DNA from: Flavobacteriales bacterium UBA7325
Lineage (GTDB): Bacteria; Bacteroidota; Bacteroidia; Flavobacteriales_D; Crocinitomicaceae
Assembly (NCBI GenBank): GCA_002471375.1
Contig: DKPV01000036.1
Span: forward strand, 1-8,179
DNA: 8,179 nucleotides
Direction: 5' to 3'
Under the pieces are notes generated by a model. The model searched no databases, was not told where the DNA came from, and saw only the letters and a list, made by a program, of their open reading frames with translations. Each line of letters starts with the position of its first letter. Within the stretch, counting starts at the first letter, position 1. Shown one piece after another: positions 1 to 6,202 of the stretch. Made by a program: the position numbers and the translations under genes.

Positions 1-166
1 CCTCAACAGTAACGCGGTTTTTTGTTTTTCTAGATAGCGTGCGATTGCTACCATCAACAACTTCTCCGTTAAGAAATATATAGGCTACAGCACAGTTCTG
101 ATCAGTTTCCTGCCCAAAAGCAGAAATAGTTAAGAGAATAACAAATAGGGAAAATAGGATTTTCAT
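1..166 (-). CDS. Secreted protein of unknown function, N-terminal part (cut by window edge)
   Basis: The frame starts at an ATG read on the minus strand at 166-164 and stays open for 55 codons to the left edge, so only the N-terminus is visible. Residues 1-18 (MKILFSLFVILLTISAFG) form a classic Sec signal peptide: one Lys, a hydrophobic core of Leu/Ile/Phe, then small residues before Gln19, the usual cleavage context in Bacteroidota. The mature part begins QETDQNCAVAYIFLNGEVVDG and contains one Cys. The order (Cys, a short hydrophobic strand, Asn-Gly-Glu turn, then a basic stretch SRKTKNR) looks like the start of a beta-rich domain, but I do not recognise a family. There is no Shine-Dalgarno. 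A 15-bp motif shared with the secreted-protein gene at 1049-1402 lies 49 bases upstream. Exported location is well supported; function is unknown. Confidence 0.72.
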   Translation of the reverse strand, partial: MKILFSLFVILLTISAFGQETDQNCAVAYIFLNGEVVDGSNRTLSRKTKNRVTVE

Positions 167-215
167 GATGTTGAATTTTGGAGATTAATAAACAGTTCGT
201 ATTATTACAATTCCA

Positions 216-230
216 CAACATTGGATAAGT
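216..230 (-). promoter_or_regulatory. Upstream motif shared by two secreted-protein genes (copy 1)
   Basis: Read on the minus strand this is ACTTATCCAATGTTG, ending 49 bases before the ATG of the gene at 1-166. It matches the copy at 1437-1451 at 13 of 15 positions. Both lie upstream of genes with signal peptides on the same strand. Promoter part, operator or chance are all possible; I see no convincing Bacteroidota -7 element (TAnnTTTG) at the right distance. Confidence 0.3.
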
Positions 231-277
231 AACAGAATCTGGTGATTAAAGATTGTCCAAAAATATTTAGTTCATTA

Positions 278-1039
278 TTAGACTTTAGTCGTTGAATATC
301 GTTCACGTAGCACCCTCTTAGTTTTTCTAAAAACAGTCCGAATCTCCCATATGAGCATTGTCACAAAAGACCCCTTACTGATTTCTGGATACAATTTTCC
401 ATTTACGAGCTTTACACGATCCAAATAAGTAAGATGATCTGGGCCACCGATTAGTGAAAAATCAATACCTCTTCTATTTAGTTCTTGCCTGACCACATTA
501 ATATATGACCCGCGACCATTACTAAACTCAGGAATTCTAGTGATATCATTAATCGCTTGAACGAGTTGAGCCAAGGAGGACTTTCTAAACCGAAAACTTT
601 GCACTACATCAGAATTCTCATGGTTTTTAAATGCTGATTCAGATTTCTTATGACTAACAAAATGTCCATTCTCAGACATTATGCTACTAATCCAAGTTGC
701 CTTATCGCAACTTGGAATTGGGTCGTTTAATCCTACCGCTTCTTTGCCTTTCCATTCTTTCATGTTCCTTTCAAAGACAAATACGTAGTCATCAAACTCT
801 TTAAATCCTCTTGGAGCTAAGATATCCTCTACTATCTCATAGAGTCCCCATGGTGGGTCTTTCATTTCGGTTAAAAAGTATAACTCACCGTTTGTATGTC
901 CCCATAAATAATGGAGCATCCCAAACAATTCAACTGATTCGCATTTCGATAAAATGGAATCCACATTAATAATCAAAGTACTCATGGTAACCTTCAGTAC
1001 TTTATCATCGGTCTCGGAAATATTAAATAAACTTTTCAT
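278..1039 (-). CDS. Hypothetical protein, 253 residues, probably cytoplasmic
   Basis: I do not recognise this protein. It has no signal peptide and no membrane helix. The N-terminal half alternates hydrophobic strands and acidic helices (for example STLIINVDSIL near residues 20-30, ELYFLTEMKDPPWGLYE near 53-69, and DDYVFVFERN), suggesting an alpha/beta fold. The middle is polar and Ser/His/Lys-rich, probably a flexible linker. The last 80 residues hold a predicted helix (SSLAQLVQAINDI), a Gly-rich turn (NGRGSY), and a strongly basic C-terminus (RTVFRKTKRVLRERY). The start is the ATG at 1039-1037. A second in-frame Met at residue 19 is possible. The gene lies 9 bases behind the stop of the secreted protein at 1049-1402, so the two are probably co-transcribed, with this one second. 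The basic tail could suit nucleic-acid or membrane contact, but that is only inference. Confidence 0.65.
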   Translation of the reverse strand: MKSLFNISETDDKVLKVTMSTLIINVDSILSKCESVELFGMLHYLWGHTNGELYFLTEMKDPPWGLYEIVEDILAPRGFKEFDDYVFVFERNMKEWKGKEAVGLNDPIPSCDKATWISSIMSENGHFVSHKKSESAFKNHENSDVVQSFRFRKSSLAQLVQAINDITRIPEFSNGRGSYINVVRQELNRRGIDFSLIGGPDHLTYLDRVKLVNGKLYPEISKGSFVTMLIWEIRTVFRKTKRVLRERYSTTKV

Positions 1040-1048
1040 ACACAGCTA

Positions 1049-1402
1049 CTAGTTTTCCTCAACATAAATGTAGATGTATGAACCGCCTTCATCAAAACTT
1101 CGTAGAAGATACACAGTGGAATCATACCCGTTCTCATTGTCCAAAAACCAGTATAAATCGCCATCCTTATCTAACTCGCCATCTAGAACAGTCAATCCCC
1201 ATGGCTCTAACATAGAATTGAGAAGTGATTCTGTTATACTAGTTTCGTTTAGATAGTAAATCCAATTTTCTTGATCTTCCCCTCGAACAGAAAACCACTG
1301 GCCAATGGGCTCCAAATCATTAGGATCGATCGTACAAACTCCTAACTGTGCTGAACTGTTAAAGGTGATTAACAGAACGGATAATAAAATGAATTTTTTC
1401 AT
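1049..1402 (-). CDS. Small secreted protein of unknown function, 117 residues
   Basis: Residues 1-18 are a clear Sec signal peptide (MKKFILLSVLLITFNSSA) with likely cleavage before Gln19. The mature chain of about 99 residues is very acidic and aromatic. It has a single Cys near its start (QLGVCTIDPNDLEP), two Trp-Phe/Trp-Ile pairs (GQWFSVRG, ENWIYYLNE), a central amphipathic stretch, and C-terminal strands (DGDLYWFLDNENGYDSTVYLLRSF, then SYIYIYVEEN). This looks like a small beta-sheet protein of the cell envelope. The C-terminus shows no T9SS sorting domain and no OmpA-type motif. The gene ends with tandem TAG TAG codons (1051-1046), and the next gene starts 9 bases after the first. No Shine-Dalgarno is present. 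No family is recognised; the export prediction is solid, the role is not known. Confidence 0.7.
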   Translation of the reverse strand: MKKFILLSVLLITFNSSAQLGVCTIDPNDLEPIGQWFSVRGEDQENWIYYLNETSITESLLNSMLEPWGLTVLDGELDKDGDLYWFLDNENGYDSTVYLLRSFDEGGSYIYIYVEEN

Positions 1403-1436
1403 GATGTAAGTTTTTATTAGTTAAACAATACATCAT

Positions 1437-1451
1437 CAAGATTGGGTAAGT
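1437..1451 (-). promoter_or_regulatory. Upstream motif shared by two secreted-protein genes (copy 2)
   Basis: Read on the minus strand this is ACTTACCCAATCTTG, ending 34 bases before the ATG of the gene at 1049-1402. It is 13/15 identical to the copy at 216-230. The bases around the two start codons also match over 12 positions (TTTTCATGATGT on the plus strand at 160-171 and 1397-1408), though part of that is simply the Met-Lys signal-peptide start. Function is inferred only from position and resemblance. Confidence 0.3.
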
Positions 1452-1611
1452 GATACGCATATTAATTTTAGGTGCGAACCTCTCATCTTTTGTTCCACCG
1501 TGCCCTGCGTTGGGTCGGTTGGCATTCCCGAAGGAAAGTCTTGATGATATTATACTAACGGAGTTTATTAAGAATTATTGTCAAACCAACAAGTAATTTC
1601 GATATGCTTAG
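1452..1611. other. Non-coding stretch between the secreted-protein gene and the beta-barrel remnant
   Basis: No open frame of useful length is visible on either strand, and no tRNA or terminator. The part around 1490-1540 is richer in G+C than its surroundings. A 10-bp inverted repeat (ATCATCAAGA at 1432-1441, TCTTGATGAT at 1539-1548) brackets most of it. I found no transposase trace or target duplication, so I read it as decayed intergenic DNA. Confidence 0.4.
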
Positions 1612-1890
1612 AATGCAAGAACTGGCATATATGTCGGATTCAATATCGGTGGAAAATGGACAAATAAAGTAGTTTACACTTCTTCTGATGGAGAAAACAG
1701 TACTTCTGAGTATAGTGTTGAAATGTGCGGTGATGAGCTAGATATGAGATTCATCAGAGGCTTGAATGCTGGCATTGGAGCCGAGTATATAGGGCTACAC
1801 TTAGAAACAAATTTCAACTTTGGAGTCCTGTCTCTCGTGGATTTCGATAATGACTCCTATACAAGTGATCTATCAGTTACATTAGGATAA
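1612..1890 (+). pseudogene. C-terminal fragment of an outer-membrane beta-barrel protein
   Basis: The plus strand is open for 92 codons, from just after a TAG at 1609-1611 to the TAA at 1888-1890, but has no start codon near its beginning; the first in-frame ATG is about 37 codons in. The translation is made of alternating-residue amphipathic strands with Gly and aromatic girdle residues: GIYVGFNIGGKWTNKVVY, EYSVEMCGDELDMRF, LNAGIGAEYIGLHLETNFNF, and a final strand SDLSVTLG at the stop. This pattern, with the reverse-turn Ser/Asn/Asp segments between strands, is typical of the last strands of small Bacteroidota barrels of the OMP_b-brl type (porin family). The signal peptide and first strands are missing, and I could not find them in other frames of 1452-1611. 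I infer a 5'-truncated gene remnant. A start at the internal ATG would leave too few strands for a barrel. Confidence 0.55.
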
Positions 1891-1948
1891 AAATTGAAGT
1901 TTAAGAAGAATAAGTAGAATTTAATACAATCCACCTTTTATCCCTTAA

Positions 1949-1972
1949 CTCATCGAGGTGAGGAATTTTTTT
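1949..1972 (+). terminator. Weak candidate intrinsic terminator
   Basis: CTCAT-CGAG-GTGAG can fold into a five-pair stem (one G:T pair) with a four-base loop. It is followed within three bases by seven T residues (1966-1972). It lies about 60 bases after the stop of the beta-barrel remnant, where its old terminator could be. The T run is also inside a short GGAAT/ATTCC inverted repeat (1962-1977). The stem is short, hence low confidence. Confidence 0.3.
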
Positions 1973-1989
1973 ATTCCAATATAATCTTA

Positions 1990-2349
1990 CTATATATCTA
2001 GGATCTCGTCATCCTTAATACTCCTGTCGGGGCTTAAGTTCTTACCTCGTAATTTGATCAGTGTAAATGGCACTGCTATTACAAACCAAGTGATTGCGCA
2101 ATCGACAAACAAGTATATTGGACTCCACCATGTACTTTGGTATGCATTCCCATCCAGAAAAAACTCTCGGTAATAGGTGAAGGGGAGGCCCAATTCTAAA
2201 TGATACTTGTTACTACTAGCCCGTGGGTTAAACGTACTCAAGTCAGCAAGGAGCGTTAAAAACGAAACTGAGAAAAACACAAGAATCGACAATAGCGTAC
2301 CTAGGAATAGGTAGTATAAAACTGTCTTTATTGAACCCTTGCGCTTCAA
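1990..2349 (-). CDS. Small inner-membrane protein with two transmembrane helices, TTG start
   Basis: The 119-residue product has a basic N-terminus (KRKGSIK), one long hydrophobic helix at about residues 9-35, an outer loop of about 40 residues (ELGLPFTYYREFFLDGNAY and a WW pair), a second helix at about 77-98 (PIYLFVDCAITWFVIAVPF), and a charged tail. By the positive-inside rule both ends face the cytoplasm. The loop pattern LPFTYY followed by a second helix containing D-x-x-ITW resembles small uncharacterised membrane proteins common in Bacteroidota; I recall no family name. The start must be TTG (2349-2347): the protein has no other Met, and an in-frame TAA lies four codons upstream. An AAGG sits 9 bases before it, unusual in this phylum and perhaps helping the weak start. 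The gene is monocistronic and divergent from the gene at 2495. Function unknown. Confidence 0.65.
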   Translation of the reverse strand: MKRKGSIKTVLYYLFLGTLLSILVFFSVSFLTLLADLSTFNPRASSNKYHLELGLPFTYYREFFLDGNAYQSTWWSPIYLFVDCAITWFVIAVPFTLIKLRGKNLSPDRSIKDDEILDI

Positions 2350-2494
2350 GATTGTGCCTTATTTTTAACTAATGAGTATGCTGTTCTCCCATAGTAACAC
2401 AGAAATATCAAGAAAAGTTGCGTTCAATCATCATTCTCTGTTGATTATGATGTAACTTAGTAACAACTAATTAACAATCTAACACCTACTCATA

Positions 2495-2911
2495 ATGAAA
2501 ACGATCTTTAAACATGGGATCAATGTTCTTTTTGTGATGCTCCTTTTGGGAACGGCATCTTCTACTACATTGGCTTCTAACACGGACTCAACAAACCCTA
2601 CCGAACAACACGACGACTGGATTTTGGTTCAACAAGAAAGTGGAATCAACGTTTACTTCTCGAAATTTTCTTCAGATGGAGATTCTTTTTTGAAAGTGAA
2701 AGTTGAGAACTCCACTTATAAAAACATGAACTTTACATGGAACCTATTTAACAATGATACGCCTATCATCGTTACAGAAGACTCTATGCAAGAAGTATAC
2801 ACGCAATTAGCTTCAGCTGAGTCACGTACTTACGGGACAGCGTTTACGATCCCATTGAATACAGAAGATTCATTGGAGCAATTTTCAATTCGTTTTAACA
2901 GCTTTAATTAA
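2495..2911 (+). CDS. Small secreted beta-rich protein of unknown function, 138 residues
   Basis: Residues 1 to about 28 form a signal peptide (basic KTIFKHG, hydrophobic core VLFVMLLLG, then Thr/Ser/Ala-rich region ending TTLASN). A short Asp/Thr/Pro linker leads to a compact domain of about 95 residues with alternating strands: DDWILVQQESGINVYFSK, SFLKVKVENST, FTWNLFNNDTP, then AFTIPLNTEDS and a closing strand FSIRFNSFN. Such a W-x-L...GI-x-V-Y-x-S...V-x-N-x-T layout suggests an immunoglobulin-like or similar beta-sandwich, but I cannot name the family. There is no Cys in the mature part and no T9SS sorting domain. The stop codon is six bases from the ATG of the large T9SS cargo gene, so the two are surely one transcript and perhaps functionally linked at the cell surface. 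No Shine-Dalgarno is visible; a poor -7-like TAACTTAG lies at 2453-2460. Confidence 0.72.
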   Translation: MKTIFKHGINVLFVMLLLGTASSTTLASNTDSTNPTEQHDDWILVQQESGINVYFSKFSSDGDSFLKVKVENSTYKNMNFTWNLFNNDTPIIVTEDSMQEVYTQLASAESRTYGTAFTIPLNTEDSLEQFSIRFNSFN

Positions 2912-2917
2912 TCAGTC

Positions 2918-4690
2918 ATGACAAAAACATTACATAAAATAGCACTAGGATGTCTTGCTGTTGCGTACACTGTTATTGCACAAGCACAATGTCCTGATAT
3001 AACCTGCACACCACACGTTACAGATACAAACGATGTTGGAATGTGTGATGCAGTCGTAACATTTTTTGATCCAGTTGGTATCGACACATGTGCCCCAGTA
3101 GCTTCTCAAACTTTCTCATACACTGGGACAGAACAAACCTTTACAGTTCCAGCAGGAGTTACTTCTATCACCGTAGATGCTTATGGTGCGCAAGGAGGAT
3201 CTAACTCACCAAGCACGAACGTAAACTTCGGTGGTTACGTTCAAGCTGATATCGCTGTAACTCCAGGTAGTACAATTTATGTCTACGTCGGAGAACAACC
3301 AACAGGATTACCTGGTGGATTTAATGGTGGAGGAAATGGTGAAACTGCGGGTGCCGGAGGCGGTGGCGCTTCCGACATTAGAATTGGCGGTAATACCTAC
3401 GCTGAAAGAGTTGTTGTCGCTGGTGGTGCTGGCGGTGGTGGATTATGGAGTGGACAAGAAGTTCATGGTGGAGAAGGCGGAGGCCTCATCGGTGGCCCTG
3501 GATACAGAACGAGTACCGTAAACCCTGGAGGTGATCCTGGAACTCAAACATTAAGCGGAAACGGAACGTGCGTTTCACTTAATAATCCTGCTGTTTCTGG
3601 AGGATTTGGAGTTGGCGGTGGCCCTAGTGGATGTGGATGTGAAGGCTACGGAGGTGGCGGTGGATGGTACGGAGGTGCCGGAAGTGGAAACTGTCGCGGT
3701 GGCGGTGGTGGATCAAGTTATACAGATCCCGCTGCAACAAACGTAACCCACACACAAGGTGTTCGGACCGGTAATGGCGAGGTTACGATTTCATGGGTTG
3801 GAGCAGGTGGTGTAATGACACAGATTGCTGGTTTAGCAAGTGGATCTACTTTCCCAGTTGGTGTCACCACTAACACATTTGTCTTTACAAGTGGTGGTGT
3901 CGATGACACGTGTTCTTTCAATGTAACTGTTCTTGATCTTGAAGCACCAGTAGTGACATGTCCGATGAATGTGACTGACTGTGAAGGAGCTACGATAATA
4001 ACAGCTGCAACTTCTACCGACAACTGCATAGGAGATTCAATTGTATATACGCTTTCAGGAGCAACAACAGCATCGAATGTTTTCGATCTGAGCACTGTTA
4101 CTTTTAATGCGGGAACAACAACGGTAACTACTGTTGCATTGGATGCTGCAGGAAATTCGGACAGCTGCTCATTTGAAGTTGTTATGAATGCTTTACCTAC
4201 TGTTTCATTGGCTTCATTCTCTGTAGACACGTTATGTGTATCATATGCTCCAATTGCACTACCAACAGGAACACCTACCTCAGGAACATACACTGGAACT
4301 GGAATTAGTGGGACGGACTTCGATCCTTTAATTACAGGTGTAGGTACTTATTACATTACCTACACTTATACTGATTCTTTAGGATGTGTGAATTCGGATT
4401 CTTCTGCAATTGTTGTTGATGGATGTGCTGGAATTGATGAAAACAATGCATTGACCAGTGCCAAAGTTTACCCTAACCCAACAACGAATGTTATAACTAT
4501 CGATCTTGGTAACCATAAAGGATCAGTAGATTATTCACTCGTTTCATTGGAAGGAAAAGTGATTGAGAAAGTTTACAATGTCAGCACTTCAGAAATTGTA
4601 CTGGATCTAAGCCAAGAACTAGCTGGTGTGTACTTATTAAGGATTGATGATAACACTTCCTTTAAGATTACAAAGGTTGTGAAGCAATAG
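2918..4690 (+). CDS. T9SS-exported surface protein with ALK/LTK-like glycine-rich domain and HYR modules
   Basis: Domains in order: signal peptide (1 to about 23, ending IAQAQ); first half of an HYR module (25-63: CPDITC, DVGMCDAVVTF, DTCAP); a glycine-rich domain (about 64-294); second half of the HYR module (298-340: GLASGSTFPVGVTTNTF, then CSFNVTVLD); a second HYR-like module (343-424); an Ig/PKD-like segment (426-502, GVGTYYITYTYTDSLGC); and a T9SS type A sorting domain (508-590: VYPNPTTN, then AGVYLLRI, ending KITKVVKQ). The Gly-rich domain opens with strands (TFTVPAGVTSITVDAYGAQGG), carries GGGGASDIRIGG, RVVVAGGAGGGG and GGGGGSSYTD, and closes with NGEVTISW. HYR modules are extracellular, Ig-like and common in gliding Bacteroidota. 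The sorting domain means crossing the outer membrane by T9SS and attachment or release at the surface. An adhesive or matrix role is inference. The gene is second in a two-gene unit and is followed by an intrinsic terminator. Confidence 0.88.
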   Translation: MTKTLHKIALGCLAVAYTVIAQAQCPDITCTPHVTDTNDVGMCDAVVTFFDPVGIDTCAPVASQTFSYTGTEQTFTVPAGVTSITVDAYGAQGGSNSPSTNVNFGGYVQADIAVTPGSTIYVYVGEQPTGLPGGFNGGGNGETAGAGGGGASDIRIGGNTYAERVVVAGGAGGGGLWSGQEVHGGEGGGLIGGPGYRTSTVNPGGDPGTQTLSGNGTCVSLNNPAVSGGFGVGGGPSGCGCEGYGGGGGWYGGAGSGNCRGGGGGSSYTDPAATNVTHTQGVRTGNGEVTISWVGAGGVMTQIAGLASGSTFPVGVTTNTFVFTSGGVDDTCSFNVTVLDLEAPVVTCPMNVTDCEGATIITAATSTDNCIGDSIVYTLSGATTASNVFDLSTVTFNAGTTTVTTVALDAAGNSDSCSFEVVMNALPTVSLASFSVDTLCVSYAPIALPTGTPTSGTYTGTGISGTDFDPLITGVGTYYITYTYTDSLGCVNSDSSAIVVDGCAGIDENNALTSAKVYPNPTTNVITIDLGNHKGSVDYSLVSLEGKVIEKVYNVSTSEIVLDLSQELAGVYLLRIDDNTSFKITKVVKQ

Positions 4691-4710
4691 AATTTGCTAA
4701 TAGATTTGAA

Positions 4711-4741
4711 AAGGTCCTCGTAATTGCGAGGGCCTTTTTTT
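4711..4741 (+). terminator. Rho-independent terminator of the two-gene secreted-protein unit
   Basis: AAGGTCCTCG (4711-4720) pairs with CGAGGGCCTT (4727-4736), with one G:T pair, around a six-base loop TAATTG. A run of seven T residues (4735-4741) closes it. It begins 20 bases after the stop of the T9SS cargo gene and separates that unit from the endonuclease gene. Confidence 0.9.
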
Positions 4742-4802
4742 GTGCGGATAACAGTTCAAAAAATAGCGTAACTTTAACCCATCATCTATTACGAATACTC
4801 CC

Positions 4803-6056
4803 ATGAAATTAGTTTCAATTTTCCTGCTCATTAACTCATTTTGTTTTGCACAGATAGAATCGCCTGAAATAAACGTAATCCAGCAACGATTAGATTCTAT
4901 TGAACAAGTGAAAATAAAGCTCAATTCAAAGCTGGAGAAAGCAAAGCTCCAATGGATCAGTGATCAGTTTAAAGAGGTTGGAACACCCATCTCAGGAAAT
5001 ACAGAGAGTGTTATCTCCCATATGGCTTATTGCTTAAGCTACAATGAAGATCACGAACAAGCAAATTGGGTAATGCATGCAATTATACCAGCAATCAAAA
5101 ATGGTAATGTTTCCAGAACGAATGATTTCAGAAAAGATAGTCTGGTAACAACAGGGACTTCATTCGAGAAAGACTATTTCCTCAAAACAAAACAATCTAA
5201 CGGTAAATACAAATATGACGGTTTTGGATATGATCGTGGACATTTAGCTCCTTCCGCAGATTTTCGATGGAGTGAAACAGCGCTGTCCGAGAGCTACTTC
5301 TACTCAAATATGTCGCCACAATTGGCCGATTTCAATCGACTTAAATGGGCAGAGTTAGAAAATTGGATGCGCGAATACGTGACTAAATACAATACTAGCC
5401 TCATCGTAGTAACTGCACCGGTATTAACAGATGATCTGGCAAAAATTGACCGCGGTGTAAACAAGGTTTCGATCCCCAATTTCTTTGTGAAAGTCGCCTT
5501 GGACCTGGAGAATAAACGAGGCATTGGATTCATTCTCCCGCATCAAAAAATAGAACTTCCATTAGAATCTTTTGCTGTTAGCATCGATAGTATAGAGAAG
5601 ATATTAGGATATGATCTTTTCTCCAATCTTGATGATGAACTCGAAAATGAACTCGAAGCCAACACCCCCTATGCAGAATGGCTCCCTGGCACCCAAAAAG
5701 ATGATGTGAAAGCAATCTCAATGACCAGACTTCCTGAGGGAGCGATCAATACTAATCGAGTTAATGGAGTGATGGATGACGGCAAGAAACACACAGTTTG
5801 TGGTAAAGTGGTAAGCACAAAAAAGCATAAGAAAGGGCATGTATTTATCGATCTGGATAAGAAATTCCCACACCAAGTTTTTAGTCTCTCGATCTTCGAG
5901 CCTAATATTAAGAACTTCGACTATGAACCTGAGATTTACCTTATCAACAAAGAAGTCTGTTTCACCAGTAAAATAAGTGAATACAACAAGACTCCAAACA
6001 TGGTTCTAGAGCATGGAAAGCAAATCGAGATATTGGAAGAAACTAACCTGAACTAA
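4803..6056 (+). CDS. Exported DNA/RNA non-specific endonuclease (beta-beta-alpha metal, NUC1/Serratia type) with extra C-terminal domain
   Basis: Residues 1-16 are a signal peptide (MKLVSIFLLINSFCFA, cleavage before Gln17), so the enzyme acts outside the cytoplasm. Residues about 23-55 form a charged heptad-like coiled coil. The endonuclease domain spans about 70-270 and carries the family signature DRGHLAP (D144-P150), where His147 is the expected general base. It also has SNMSPQ (168-173) and the FNR-x-x-W region with Asn178, the expected metal ligand. All key residues are present, so it is probably active on DNA and RNA with Mg2+. After an acidic linker (DDELENELEAN), residues about 330-408 form an additional beta-rich region (HTVCGKVVSTKKHKKGHVFIDLD and following strands) that resembles a small OB-fold and may bind nucleic acid. 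No T9SS sorting domain is present, so a periplasmic location is likelier. Roles could be nutrient scavenging from extracellular DNA. A -7-like TAACTTTA lies at 4769-4776. Confidence 0.9.
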   Translation: MKLVSIFLLINSFCFAQIESPEINVIQQRLDSIEQVKIKLNSKLEKAKLQWISDQFKEVGTPISGNTESVISHMAYCLSYNEDHEQANWVMHAIIPAIKNGNVSRTNDFRKDSLVTTGTSFEKDYFLKTKQSNGKYKYDGFGYDRGHLAPSADFRWSETALSESYFYSNMSPQLADFNRLKWAELENWMREYVTKYNTSLIVVTAPVLTDDLAKIDRGVNKVSIPNFFVKVALDLENKRGIGFILPHQKIELPLESFAVSIDSIEKILGYDLFSNLDDELENELEANTPYAEWLPGTQKDDVKAISMTRLPEGAINTNRVNGVMDDGKKHTVCGKVVSTKKHKKGHVFIDLDKKFPHQVFSLSIFEPNIKNFDYEPEIYLINKEVCFTSKISEYNKTPNMVLEHGKQIEILEETNLN

Positions 6057-6186
6057 AACAAAACTGAACCATGACGTCATACATCTACCCTTTACTCCTT
6101 TAATCATATGCGGCGTGCTTGATTGTTGAAGAATAATCATAATGCAAATCTGAACTTCAAAATTACGCGCTTTTAACCGAATTAAA

Positions 6187-6202
6187 TGTGACTATTGTCA
6201 CC
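6187..6202. promoter_or_regulatory. CRP/FNR-type palindrome upstream of the thioredoxin-fold gene
   Basis: TGTGA-CTATTG-TCACC matches the CRP-family core TGTGA-N6-TCACA at nine of ten positions and can be drawn as GTGAC/GTCAC around TATT. It is preceded by AAA, as in the consensus. It lies about 52 bases before the ATG at 6255. A -7-like GATCTTTG sits at 6224-6231; if that sets the start of transcription near 6236, the palindrome centre would be near -41, the usual class II activator position. The regulator is not in this window. Confidence 0.42.

Noticed and set aside
1074..1256. A 60-codon plus-strand frame opposite the 117-residue secreted protein
   Set aside because: The minus-strand frame has a signal peptide and a coherent layout; this one is low-complexity Ser/Arg/Pro with no features.
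1432..1548. A 10-bp inverted repeat around a relatively GC-rich stretch, as from a small mobile element
   Set aside because: The arms are short and contain the common word TGATGAT, there is no target duplication or transposase trace, and the left arm overlaps the shared upstream motif.
3279..3521. An 80-codon plus-strand frame within the glycine-rich region
   Set aside because: It is the out-of-frame reading of repetitive Gly codons, with no start signal or recognisable features.
3300..3720. GGTGGC-like DNA repeats that could be a minisatellite
   Set aside because: The units are not tandem at constant spacing; they follow from Gly-Gly codons of the encoded domain.
3718..4293. A 191-codon open frame on the minus strand opposite the T9SS cargo gene
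   Set aside because: It lies wholly inside a well-supported coding gene, its Val/Thr-rich translation mirrors the Thr/Gly/Val-rich codons of the other strand, and it has no recognisable domain.
4697..4924. A 75-codon minus-strand frame over the terminator and the start of the endonuclease gene
   Set aside because: It overlaps the intrinsic terminator and the endonuclease signal-peptide region and shows no protein-like features.
5300..5533. A 77-codon minus-strand frame inside the endonuclease gene
   Set aside because: It is opposite the conserved nuclease domain and carries no domain signature.
6071..6080. A 10-bp perfect palindrome ATGACGTCAT after the endonuclease gene
   Set aside because: It is isolated, lies just downstream of a gene and far from the next start, and a single palindrome of this length is expected by chance.
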